64,000 nt of DNA from Acidobacteriota bacterium (GTDB lineage Bacteria > Acidobacteriota > Vicinamibacteria > Vicinamibacterales > JAKQTR01). Position numbers and translations under genes: made by a program. The DNA lies in NCBI GenBank assembly GCA_029562975.1, contig JAKQTR010000053.1:1-64000 (forward strand), given 5' to 3'. Numbering within the stretch: position 1 is the first letter of the stretch; the number at the start of each line of letters is the position of its first letter. The notes beneath the pieces were generated by a model that was not told the origin of the DNA, did not search any database, and saw only the letters and a program-made list of their open reading frames with translations. This document shows positions 7,227-15,507 of the stretch, one piece after another.

Positions 7227-8723
7227 TCAGGCCTCCGCGTCCGCCAGCCCGGCGAACGGCGGCAGCGTGAACACGAAGCAGGCGCGCGGCGCGCCCGGGT
7301 TGTCGAGCCACAACCGGCCGCCCTGGAGCTCGACGAGCCGCCGGCTCGTCGCGAGGCCGAGGCCCGTGCCTCTGGCCTTCGTCGTCGTGAACGGCCGGAA
7401 GATCGCCTCGGCCCGGTCGGCCGGGATGCCAGGCCCCTGGTCCCGCACGCTGCAGACGACCTGTCCGCCCCGCAGGATGGCGGCAATCGACACCGTGGCC
7501 CCGCTGATGCCTTCCGACGCCTGCACGGCGTTGAGAAGCAGGTTCAGGACCACCTGGCGCACCATGTCGGCGTCGGCGAGCGCCTCGATCGGCTCCGGGC
7601 CGCATTGCACATCCAGGGCCACGCCCTGAGCCGCCGTCATCGGCCGCGACAGCGTCACCACGTCGTTGATGATCGGCCGCAGATCAACCCTGCCGAGCAC
7701 CGGCGCCTTCGGCCTGGCGAAGCCGAGCAGCTGCCTGACGACGCCGTCGACCCTCGAGAGCTCCTCGGACACGCTTCGGAGGATGCGCCTCGGCTCGGCC
7801 TCGCGCTCCTCGCCCGCCAGCACGTCGATGGCGGCCTTGGCGCCCGCGAGGGGGTTGCGGATTTCGTGGGCGAGGCTGGCCGCGATCTCTCCGAGCGTCG
7901 CGAGCTGCTCGGCACGCGCCATGCGGCTGCGCTGGGCCTCTTCCTCCGCCTGCCTCGCCTGCCGCAGCCTGGCCACCATCTCGTTGAACCCCGTCACGAG
8001 CTGATCGATCTCGGCGGTGCCCGAGTGATCGGCGGCGACATCGAGGTCCCCGCGCTGGACCTCCTTCATGCGCGCCGACAGGCGGCGGATCGGGCCGACG
8101 ACGACAATCCCGAGCGTCAGCACCACTCCAGCCCCCAGCAGGACGAAGAGCGCGAGGGCCGTCCTCGCCGCTAGGTCGTCCCACGACCGCATGCCAGCGC
8201 TCTGGCGGGACAGACTGATGTCCACGTCCACGTAGGCCAGAATCCTCCGGCTGCCCTCGTGGCAGGGCGTGCAGCGGTCGTGGTTGTACAGCGGGCTGCC
8301 GGCGTGGAGGATGCCGGGCAGGCGCTTCTCGACCACCGTGGCGTTGTCGGCATCGCCGGACACGGGGCCTTCGGGCAGATGCGCCGGCATCATGAGCCCG
8401 ACCTCGGCCCTCTTCGACGAGTAGAGCACCTGCCCGGAGGGCGACAGGATGCGAATGGCATCCAGATCCGGGCTCCGGCCGAGGCGCTCGAGCAGGTTCT
8501 GGAGGCTGCCGGCGCGCTTGGCGAGCATCGCGTGCTCGACGTCTTCCACGCTGCTCCGCGTGAAGGCGACGCCGTAGCGGGCGCGCTGCTCGGCGGCCAC
8601 GCGCACGCCTTCGCCCATCGCCGTCATCGCCAGGTACGAGACGATCGCCATCGCCGCCAGCACCAGCGCGACGATGGGCGCGACGACCTTGAGGTAGAGG
8701 CTGCGCAGCAGCAGGGGCGCCAT
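7227..8723 (-). CDS. Membrane histidine kinase with a c-type haem motif in its periplasmic sensor domain
   Basis: The 498-residue kinase has a transmembrane helix at about 11-33, a periplasmic domain (about 40-180), a second helix (about 185-208), HAMP (about 210-262), a HisKA domain with phospho-acceptor His276 (SLAHEIRNPL), and a HATPase domain with N, G1 (DQGPGIP) and G2 (GTGLGLATS) boxes. The periplasmic domain ends with YNHDRCTPCHEGSRR, a CxxCH haem c attachment motif at 151-155. This suggests sensing of redox state, oxygen or a small ligand through covalent haem, as in known c-haem sensor proteins of metal-reducing bacteria. It is coupled to the NtrC-type regulator. Confidence 0.9.
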   Translation of the reverse strand: MAPLLLRSLYLKVVAPIVALVLAAMAIVSYLAMTAMGEGVRVAAEQRARYGVAFTRSSVEDVEHAMLAKRAGSLQNLLERLGRSPDLDAIRILSPSGQVLYSSKRAEVGLMMPAHLPEGPVSGDADNATVVEKRLPGILHAGSPLYNHDRCTPCHEGSRRILAYVDVDISLSRQSAGMRSWDDLAARTALALFVLLGAGVVLTLGIVVVGPIRRLSARMKEVQRGDLDVAADHSGTAEIDQLVTGFNEMVARLRQARQAEEEAQRSRMARAEQLATLGEIAASLAHEIRNPLAGAKAAIDVLAGEEREAEPRRILRSVSEELSRVDGVVRQLLGFARPKAPVLGRVDLRPIINDVVTLSRPMTAAQGVALDVQCGPEPIEALADADMVRQVVLNLLLNAVQASEGISGATVSIAAILRGGQVVCSVRDQGPGIPADRAEAIFRPFTTTKARGTGLGLATSRRLVELQGGRLWLDNPGAPRACFVFTLPPFAGLADAEA

Positions 8724-8823
8724 GGGTGCAGAAGCTTGTCGGGGCCGCAGGGGCGGCGATGCGCGCCCGCCTCGCCGCCGGGCCGGAGTCTAGCACAGTT
8801 GCCCGCGGGCCCGCGGCGACGGC

Positions 8824-11259
8824 CTAGCTTCCGGCCGGCCGCCTCGGCCTCGCGGCGCGCCGGTTGACCGGCTCCGCGTCGAGCACCCACATGCCCCGCC
8901 CGTGCGTCGCGATGACCACGACGTTGTCCCGCGGGTGGATCACAAGGTCCAGCACGTAGGTCGAAGGCAGGTTGCCGCCGAGCGGCTGCCAGCTCGTCCC
9001 CCCGTCGGACGTCGCGTACACGCTCAGATCGGTGCCCAGGTAGAGGATGTTCCGATCCGACGGGTCCTCCCGGATGACATTGACGGGCCCGATCGGCACG
9101 TCGCCGGCGAGGCTGACCCAGGTCCGGCCGAAGTCGGCCGACTTCCACACGTACGGCGTGAAGTCATCGTCGCGCTTCCCGCTCTGCGTCAGGTAGACGG
9201 TGGCGAGGTCGAAGGCCGACGCGACGATGCGCGAGACCCACTTCTCGTGCGGCAGGCCCGCCAGGATCTCGGTCCAGGAGGCGCCGCCGTCACGCGTCAC
9301 GTGCACCTTCCCGTCGTCGGTGCCGACGTAAATCAGGCCGGCGCGCAGCGGCGACTCCGAGATCGCCGTGATCGTGTGGTACGGGATGTCGCCTGTCTCG
9401 GACCCCGTGTGGGACGTCAGGTCCGGGCTGATGATGTCCCACGTGTCCCCGCGGTCGCGCGACCGCATCAGGTACTGCATGCCGTGGTAGATCGTCCGGC
9501 CGTTGTGCGGCGACACGATCGTCGGCGCCAGCCACTCGCCGCGCAGGCGAGGCTCGTCCGGATAGCGCCCGGGCAGCAGGCTCTTGGACCGCTGCGGACT
9601 GCCCGCGGGCTTCGCGAGATCGCTCCGGGTCAGCGTGCCGTAGAAGCCGGACGAATACACGATGTCCGGGTCGTCGGGATCAATCGCGTGCGTCGAGCCC
9701 TCGCCGCCGGGCGCCCGCTCGAAGTCCGCCGCGGGAATGCGGTCGCGCCCGCGGCTGAGATCCACGCCGGCGCGGAAGCTCCCGTGGTCCTGCATCGACC
9801 CATAGACCCGGAACGGCGTGCTCATGTCGTACGACACGTTGAAGAACTGCGCCACCGGCAGCGTGAGCCGGGTGTCCTTCCAGGTCGCCCCGCGATCGTA
9901 GGAGATGGCCAGCCCCTGGTCGTACGCGTTGACCAGGTAGCTCGGATTGTCGGGGTCGATCCACAGGGCATGGTGGTCGATGCCTGGGGTCCGGAGCTGC
10001 CGGAACGTCCTGCCGCCGTCGGTCGACACGTTCAGGCCGAGGCCCATCGTGTACACCGTTTCCGCGTCGGTCGGATCGACGCGCACCTGCCCGAAGACCC
10101 ATCCGTAGGTGTTCGAGTGGCGCTCCATGAACGCCTTCTGCTCCGGCGTCAGGCCGCTCACCTGGACCCACGTCGCGCCCTTGTCGTTCGAGCGGTACAC
10201 GGTGGCGCCCTTGATGAAGCCGGACGACGGGAGGCCGTACGGGTCGGCCCTCTCCTCCTCGGTGGGCTCGCGGGACAACTCGTAGTTGTCCACGAGGGCG
10301 TACAGCACGTTCGGCGCGGATCGGGAAACGTCGAGTCCGATGCGGCCCCGGAACTTCGCCTCGGGCAGGCCCGCGTTGATCGGCACCCACGTCCGGCCGC
10401 CGTCGGTGGTCTTGTGGATGCCGCTCCCGGTGTAGGACGGCAGGTTCCGCGGATCGTTCCACTTCAACCGGATTCGCTGCCACGTGGCGGCATACAGCGT
10501 CTCGGGATCGGACGGGTCCATCACGAGGTCGATCGCCCCGGTCCGGTCGTCGACGAACAGGACCTTCGCCCACGTGCGGCCGCCGTCGGTCGTCTTGTAG
10601 ACGCCGCGCTCGGGGTTGTCCGTCCACTCGCGGCCCGACGCCGCCACGTACACCGTGTCGGGACGGGTCGGATGGATGACGATCCGCGGGATCGTGTACG
10701 TGCCGGCCAGGCCCATGTGCTGCCACGTCGTGCCGGCGTCGACGGACTTGTAGACGCCCGCGCCCGCCTGCGAACTCCTGAAGATGTTCGCCTCGCCGGT
10801 GCCCATCCAGACGATGTCCGGATCCGACGGCGCGGCGGTGACGTCGCCGATCGTCGTCGAGGGCCCCTGATCGAAGACGGGCCGCCACGTCGTGCCTTCG
10901 TTGTCGGTCTTCCAGAGGCCGCCGGTCGCCGTCGCGACGTAGATCGTGTAGGACCGGCCGCGCGGGGCGATGACCGCGACGTCCGTCGTCCGGCCGCTGA
11001 CGTTCTTCGGCCCGAGGAACTGCCACGCCAGGCTCCTGTAGGGCGACGACGCCAGCTTCGCCCGGTGCGCGTCGAAACCCCTCAGGCGGAGCGCCGGATC
11101 CGTGGCCCCCACGCGCGGCGGCTGCGCGGAGGGCGCCTTCACGCCCGGCTTGCGGCCCTGCGCGGTCAGCAGGGCGGACGCCGACAGCAGGAGAAGCGCC
11201 GCTATGGCCATCCCGATGATTCCCGGTCTGCACGAAAGTGCCTGCCTGCCGCTCTGCAT
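8824..11259 (-). CDS. Secreted VPS10/sortilin-like BNR (Asp-box) repeat protein
   Basis: The 811-residue protein starts at ATG 11259 behind a GAGGAG site. It has a hydrophobic signal segment (IIGMAIAALLLLSASALLTAQ) and at least ten Asp-box motifs of the S/T-x-D-x-G-x-T-W type, for example TTDGGRTWA, SVDAGTTWQ, SYDRGATWK, SRDRGDTWD and TSDGGTSWQ. These build one or two large beta-propellers. Such proteins are very numerous in Acidobacteriota and are often annotated as glycosyl hydrolase, but no catalytic residues can be assigned here. It lies 100 nt upstream of the sensor kinase on the same strand; a functional link to it is not shown. Confidence 0.8.
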   Translation of the reverse strand: MQSGRQALSCRPGIIGMAIAALLLLSASALLTAQGRKPGVKAPSAQPPRVGATDPALRLRGFDAHRAKLASSPYRSLAWQFLGPKNVSGRTTDVAVIAPRGRSYTIYVATATGGLWKTDNEGTTWRPVFDQGPSTTIGDVTAAPSDPDIVWMGTGEANIFRSSQAGAGVYKSVDAGTTWQHMGLAGTYTIPRIVIHPTRPDTVYVAASGREWTDNPERGVYKTTDGGRTWAKVLFVDDRTGAIDLVMDPSDPETLYAATWQRIRLKWNDPRNLPSYTGSGIHKTTDGGRTWVPINAGLPEAKFRGRIGLDVSRSAPNVLYALVDNYELSREPTEEERADPYGLPSSGFIKGATVYRSNDKGATWVQVSGLTPEQKAFMERHSNTYGWVFGQVRVDPTDAETVYTMGLGLNVSTDGGRTFRQLRTPGIDHHALWIDPDNPSYLVNAYDQGLAISYDRGATWKDTRLTLPVAQFFNVSYDMSTPFRVYGSMQDHGSFRAGVDLSRGRDRIPAADFERAPGGEGSTHAIDPDDPDIVYSSGFYGTLTRSDLAKPAGSPQRSKSLLPGRYPDEPRLRGEWLAPTIVSPHNGRTIYHGMQYLMRSRDRGDTWDIISPDLTSHTGSETGDIPYHTITAISESPLRAGLIYVGTDDGKVHVTRDGGASWTEILAGLPHEKWVSRIVASAFDLATVYLTQSGKRDDDFTPYVWKSADFGRTWVSLAGDVPIGPVNVIREDPSDRNILYLGTDLSVYATSDGGTSWQPLGGNLPSTYVLDLVIHPRDNVVVIATHGRGMWVLDAEPVNRRAARPRRPAGS

Positions 11260-11300
11260 TGTCCGTGCTCCTCGGTGCGTCTGTCGCGTCTTCCACATGC

Positions 11301-11308
11301 TATAGAAT
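11301..11308 (+). promoter_or_regulatory. -10-like element with very short leader
   Basis: TATAGAAT lies 8 nt before the ATG of the lipoprotein gene, which implies a transcript with almost no leader. The surrounding 17-mer CATGCTATAGAATCCGC recurs at 48607 with one change. No -35 consensus is seen. Confidence 0.45.
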
Positions 11309-11315
11309 CCGCGCC

Positions 11316-11840
11316 ATGACAATCCACCCTGCACGGCTCGTCCCGGCGGCGGTCCTGGCCTTCGCGATGTCCGCGTGCGGCGGCAACGGCCGGTCCTCCG
11401 CGCCGCCCCCCGCGACTCCCGCCGCGCCGGACCACCTGGTCGGCCTGCACGCGAGCGACCTGACGCAGGGCCTGCGCGAGCGCGGACTGGCCTGCCAGGC
11501 GCCGGTCCTCGAGCGCGACACGCGGCACTGGGTGTGCGAATCGTCCACGCCGCTCGTGCAGTACCGCGTCGAGTTCTACGGGAAGGCTCCCGGACGGATC
11601 GAGTACATCCGCGTGGTGGTCTCCCAGGCCGGCGCGGCCAGGCTGGAGGTGGCGGCGCCGCTCCTGGCGCTGATCGCGAACCAAAGGTACGAAGGGGCGG
11701 ACCCGGCGAAGGCGCGGGCGTGGATCGAGGCGAACGTCGCGACGCCCGGCAGGATCGACATCGGCCCCGCGAACCTGAAGCTCTCCGGCGATCTCTCGCG
11801 CCTGGTGCTGGAGCTCAAAGCGCTGGGATCGGACTGGTGA
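11316..11840 (+). CDS. Small lipoprotein of unknown function
   Basis: The 174-residue protein has a lipobox (LAFAMSAC, Cys21) after a short signal sequence, a Pro/Ala linker, and a compact domain with two cysteines (LACQAP and WVCESS) that could form a disulfide. I recognise no family. It is divergent from the Asp-box gene and uses a very close -10 element. The ATG at 11316 is preferred because a longer upstream start would run through the promoter. Confidence 0.65.
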   Translation: MTIHPARLVPAAVLAFAMSACGGNGRSSAPPPATPAAPDHLVGLHASDLTQGLRERGLACQAPVLERDTRHWVCESSTPLVQYRVEFYGKAPGRIEYIRVVVSQAGAARLEVAAPLLALIANQRYEGADPAKARAWIEANVATPGRIDIGPANLKLSGDLSRLVLELKALGSDW

Positions 11841-11858
11841 CCTCCGGGCCAGGCGGGG

Positions 11859-12456
11859 TCAGGCTCGGGCATCGAGACCTGACCGCGCCTGCCCCACCTG
11901 CTCGGGAAGCAGCGTCACCTGGATGCAGTTGTCGAGGTCGAGGCGGCGCCGGGCGGCCTGCTGGATCGCGGCAGCGGCGACGGCCCGCTCGTCGTAGCCG
12001 GCGAGGCCGAATAACTGGCCCAGATCCTCTCCATGCTGGTGCCTGAGCGAGATCCGGTTGAGCAGGCAGGCGTTCTGCCTCGAGTTCGTCTCGAACTCGC
12101 GCACGAGCGCGATCTTGGCGTCGCTCACCTGCTGCGGCGTCGGCCCGGACGAGCGCGGCAGATCGATCTCCGCGCGCACGGCCTTCAGCAGCTCGGCCGT
12201 CCTGTCCGGCGCGCACCCGAACGAGATGCCGAGATCGCAGCGCTGCGCCGGCACCTTCGCGTGGCCCGCGTTGACGCTGTCCGTGCCGCCTGAATCCTCG
12301 CGGAGCGTCGCGCGCAGCCGCGTCTCGGGCACGAGGCTCATCGCGCGCAGGGCTGCGCGTTCCGCCGGCGGCGATCACCTGGCGCGACATCGCGGCCGCC
12401 ACGTAGTCCGCGCCGGCCGCCAGCGACGTGCCGCCCGCCAGAGCGCGGTCCCGGAA
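11859..12456 (-). pseudogene. Decayed C-terminal remnant of an M16 (pitrilysin/PqqL-like) zinc peptidase
   Basis: An open frame at 11859-12341 matches the extreme C-terminus of M16 peptidases: LREDSGGT, LGISFGCAPD, SDAKIALVREFETNSRQNA and a final VTLLPEQ. In another frame, just upstream (about 12361-12456), lies GTSLAAGADYVAAAMSRQV, which resembles an earlier segment of the same family. The catalytic HxxEH domain and most of the roughly 900-residue protein are missing, and the two pieces are out of frame. I read this as deletion plus frameshift rather than a working gene. Confidence 0.6.
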
Positions 12457-12508
12457 CCCCGTGCCGCGAGCCGGCCCGCTGCCGTGATATGGTGTCCGCG
12501 TCCGCTCC

Positions 12509-13639
12509 ATGAAGCGAGCCCTGCCGTGTCTGGGAGCCCTGCTGCTTGTCGCCGTCGCCGCCGCGGTGTACGTCCAGCGGTCCCACCGCCAGATGCGCGA
12601 TTTCGAGGTGTACCGCGTTGCCGGTGTGCGCGCTGCAGCGGGCCAGCCGCTCTACCGCGAGTCGGACGGGCACTGGATGTTCAAGTACCTGCCGGCCTTC
12701 GCGCTGCTTGTCGCGCCCCTCGCGCAGCTGCCGCCCGAAGGGGCCCGCGCGCTCTGGTTCGCCCTCACCATCGGAGTGGCCGCGCTCTTCGTCCGCGGAT
12801 CCCTGGCGCTGCTGCCGGCCCGCAGGCGCGCTCCGGCGTTCGTCGTGGGGATCACCCTGCTCTTCATGGCGAAGCACTTCGCCCGCGAGATCGGACTCGG
12901 CCAAAGCAACGCGCTGATGGCCGTGACCGTGCTGGCCGCGCTGACGGCCGCGCGCGGCAACCGCCATGCGGCGTCGGGCGCTTGGCTCGCGGCCGCGGCG
13001 ATCATCAAGCCCTATGCCCTGATCTTCCTGCCCTGGCTCGTCGTCGGCCGGCGCTGGCGCGCCGTGGCGGCGTATTCGGCCGTCGCCGTCGCCGCGCTCG
13101 CCGCCCCGGCGCTGCGCTACGGCTGGGCCGGGAACCTGGCTGAACTCCGGGGGTGGTGGGCGAGCGTGACCTCCTCGACCGCGCCGAACCTCACGGGCCA
13201 GGACACCGTGTCGCTCGCCGGCATGTTCGCCGCGTGGGTCGGCACCGGCCCAGCCGCCGCGTGGCTCGCTTCCGCGCTGTCGCTCGCCCTCGTGATCCTC
13301 TGCGCACGGGTCGTCCTGCAGGGACGCGATGCGTCGTCGCCGGACTACCTCGACGCGGCGCTGCTGCTCTTCGTCATCCCGCTGCTGTCGCCGCAGGGCT
13401 GGGACTACGTGCTCCTGCTGTCGACGCCCGCGGTGATGCTGCTCGTCGATCGGCTCGACGAGTTCCGCACGCCCGTGCGCGTGCTGCTCGTCCTCTCGCT
13501 CGCGGTTGCTGGGCTGTCCTTCTGGGACGTGCTCGGCCCCGAGGCTTACCGGGCGCTGATGATGTCCCGCGTCGTGACGCTCGGCGCTTTGCTCCAGGTC
13601 TGGCTCGTCGCCCGGCTCCGCGCGCGGGGCGCGGCCTAG
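12509..13639 (+). CDS. GT87-family polyprenyl-phosphate-sugar glycosyltransferase, integral membrane
   Basis: The 376-residue protein has about ten transmembrane segments. The N-terminal loop after helix 1 carries DFEVYRVAGVRAAAGQPLY, which fits the DF-x-x-Y-x-A motif of GT87 (DUF2029) mannosyltransferase-like enzymes that use lipid-linked sugars on the outer face of the membrane. GQSNALM and AAIIKPY are further family signatures. It is followed 23 nt later by a methyltransferase gene on the same strand, so the two may act together on a surface glycan; that is inference. Confidence 0.75.
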   Translation: MKRALPCLGALLLVAVAAAVYVQRSHRQMRDFEVYRVAGVRAAAGQPLYRESDGHWMFKYLPAFALLVAPLAQLPPEGARALWFALTIGVAALFVRGSLALLPARRRAPAFVVGITLLFMAKHFAREIGLGQSNALMAVTVLAALTAARGNRHAASGAWLAAAAIIKPYALIFLPWLVVGRRWRAVAAYSAVAVAALAAPALRYGWAGNLAELRGWWASVTSSTAPNLTGQDTVSLAGMFAAWVGTGPAAAWLASALSLALVILCARVVLQGRDASSPDYLDAALLLFVIPLLSPQGWDYVLLLSTPAVMLLVDRLDEFRTPVRVLLVLSLAVAGLSFWDVLGPEAYRALMMSRVVTLGALLQVWLVARLRARGAA

Positions 13640-13662
13640 CAGGTTGCGGAAGGGCGGGGTTC

Positions 13663-14493
13663 ATGCCGATGGCCGAGGCCCGCCGGACCGGCGCGTCGGC
13701 CTCGGCCGGGCGCGCGCAGCGCGACTACTGGAACGAGATCGGCCGGGCATGGGCCCGCGGCCAGCGCGACGCGTCCTGGCGACGGTGCAGCGATGCGATC
13801 CACGAGCGATGGCTCGGCCGCGTGGCCGCGGATCTCCAGGGCGGGCGCGTGCTCAAGACGGATCTCTTCAACGAGGCCATCGGCGACGGGTTCGCCGGGT
13901 GGTTCGAGCGGCGCGGATGCCGCATGCTGGCCTGCGATGTGGCCTGGCCCACGGCGGCGCGCGCCGCGGCGCGGCATCCGTCCATCGCCGTCGTCGCCGC
14001 CGATGTGAGAACCCTCCCGCTCGCGCCCGGCGCAATCGATGCGGTGCTCTCGGACTCGACGCTCGACCACTTCGCATGCGGGGCGGAGATCGCCGCCTCG
14101 CTCCGCGAACTGCGCCGGACGCTGCGCCGGGGCGGGACGCTCCTCCTGACGATGGACAACCCGAGGAATCCGCTGATTCGGCTGCGGAACCTGTGTCCGG
14201 GCTTCTGGCATCGCCTCGGCATCGTGCCCTACATGGTAGGCGTGACGTGCACGCGGCGGCGGCTGGAGCAAATGCTCGACGCGGCTGGATTCGAGGTCGA
14301 AGCCAGCGCGACGATCATGCACGCGCCCCGCGTCGCAGCCGTGTGGCTGTGCCGATGGTGGGCGCGCGCTACGCGCCGCAACCGGCCCGCGCCCTGGCTC
14401 GTCGCGAGCCTGCTCGCCGCCGAGCGCCTCGACCGCTTGCCGACGCGGGAATTGACCGGCCACTTCGTCGCCATCCGCGCCCGGGCGCGCTAA
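13663..14493 (+). CDS. SAM-dependent methyltransferase (class I, Methyltransf_11-like)
   Basis: The 276-residue protein has the post-I acidic end in MLACDVAW, the motif II region VVAADVRTLPLAPGAIDAVLSDSTLDHF and the post-motif RELRRTLRRGGTLLLTMDNP. The usual glycine-rich motif I is altered: it reads VLKTDLFNEAIGDG. A C-terminal extension of about 90 residues with Arg and Trp residues may bind a lipid or sugar acceptor. The ATG at 13663 follows GGAAGG; an ATG at 13669 is equally possible. The substrate is not identifiable. Confidence 0.72.
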   Translation: MPMAEARRTGASASAGRAQRDYWNEIGRAWARGQRDASWRRCSDAIHERWLGRVAADLQGGRVLKTDLFNEAIGDGFAGWFERRGCRMLACDVAWPTAARAAARHPSIAVVAADVRTLPLAPGAIDAVLSDSTLDHFACGAEIAASLRELRRTLRRGGTLLLTMDNPRNPLIRLRNLCPGFWHRLGIVPYMVGVTCTRRRLEQMLDAAGFEVEASATIMHAPRVAAVWLCRWWARATRRNRPAPWLVASLLAAERLDRLPTRELTGHFVAIRARAR

Positions 14494-14496
14494 ACA

Positions 14497-15504
14497 AAGG
14501 GGTCGGGACGAATTACGTAGGGTGTGCACCTCCAGGCAATAGAAACGTAATCGCGACGATCCTTGATTCCGTCCGACCGATCCGGCCCACGGTTGGCAGC
14601 CTATCGCATGACTCCACGGCCCAACCATTGCGATTTCTGCGGCCGCCGCCTCGGACATGATCGGCATCTCCGTGATTGCGCTGGTTCCTCGGCATGAGGC
14701 GACGTGCCCACCCGGCAGGCGCGTTGCAACAACTCTGGCCAATCCAGGAGGGTGAGGTGCCAAGACGACCCCGGCTTGCAACCGGACGATACATCTTCCA
14801 CGTCTTCAACCGGGCGATTCAGGGACTCACGCTCTTCGAGAGCGAAGCGGACTACGAGGCGTTTCTTCGCGTACTCGTCGAAACCTGCAAGTGCGTCCCG
14901 ATGCGGGCGCTCGCCTACGTCATCATGCCGAATCACTGGCACTTCGTGCTATGGCCGTTTGAGGATTGCGGTTTGTCGGAGTTCATGAAGCGGTTGTCGG
15001 CCACACACGCTTCGCGCTGGCGCGCCGCCAAGGGCAACAAAGGAAGAGGGGCCGTATACCAGGGACGCTACAAGGCGATCGCCGTGCAGCACGGCGCCCA
15101 TTTCGTTCGGGTATGCCGCTACGTCGAGCGCAACCCGGTTCGTGCACGCCTGGTGGCTCGTGCCGAGGACTGGAGCTGGGGCAGCGCTTCTCCTGCAGCC
15201 CACAGCGAGGGTCGCCCGGCCTTGGCGGAATGGCCCGTGCAACGCCCGCAGACCTGGCTTGAAATGCTGAATGTGCCTGAGCCAGTCCGTTCACTCAACG
15301 CAATACGATCGGCGATCGCCACCGGGCGGCACTATGGCACGCCGTCCTGGCGCCTGCTGACCTCGCGGGAACTCCGCTGGCGCAGCGGCCTCAGGATGCC
15401 GGGACGGCCCAAGCAGCCGTAGACTCTCACTCCCTACCGGCCGGCTCTGCCTCACGATTTCGTAATCCAACACCTGGGCGGTACGGAAACCGTCCCGACC
15501 CCTT
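14497..15504 (+). mobile_element. RAYT-type element bounded by inverted repeats
   Basis: The left end carries AAGGGGTCGGGACG at 14497-14510 and the right end its exact complement at 15491-15504. The match continues inward with TA-rich bases, 20 of 23 positions in total. The repeats enclose the RAYT transposase gene with about 250 bp of upstream sequence and 80 bp downstream. The element fits precisely between the methyltransferase stop and the stop of the C69 peptidase. I see no target-site duplication. Confidence 0.65.
14757..15422 (+). CDS. REP-associated tyrosine transposase (Y1/HUH, IS200-like, TnpA_REP)
   Basis: The 221-residue protein starts at a GTG preceded by a strong AGGAGGG site. 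It shows the family signatures: RYIFHVFNRAIQ near the N-terminus, the HUH metal motif in IMPNHWHFVLWP, the catalytic-Tyr region GAVYQGRYKAIAV, and RYVERNPVRARLV with WSWGSA at the end. Such enzymes nick single-stranded REP-like hairpins. The gene looks complete and is framed by the inverted repeats described for the element. Confidence 0.88.
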   Translation: MPRRPRLATGRYIFHVFNRAIQGLTLFESEADYEAFLRVLVETCKCVPMRALAYVIMPNHWHFVLWPFEDCGLSEFMKRLSATHASRWRAAKGNKGRGAVYQGRYKAIAVQHGAHFVRVCRYVERNPVRARLVARAEDWSWGSASPAAHSEGRPALAEWPVQRPQTWLEMLNVPEPVRSLNAIRSAIATGRHYGTPSWRLLTSRELRWRSGLRMPGRPKQP

Positions 15505-15507
15505 CGC

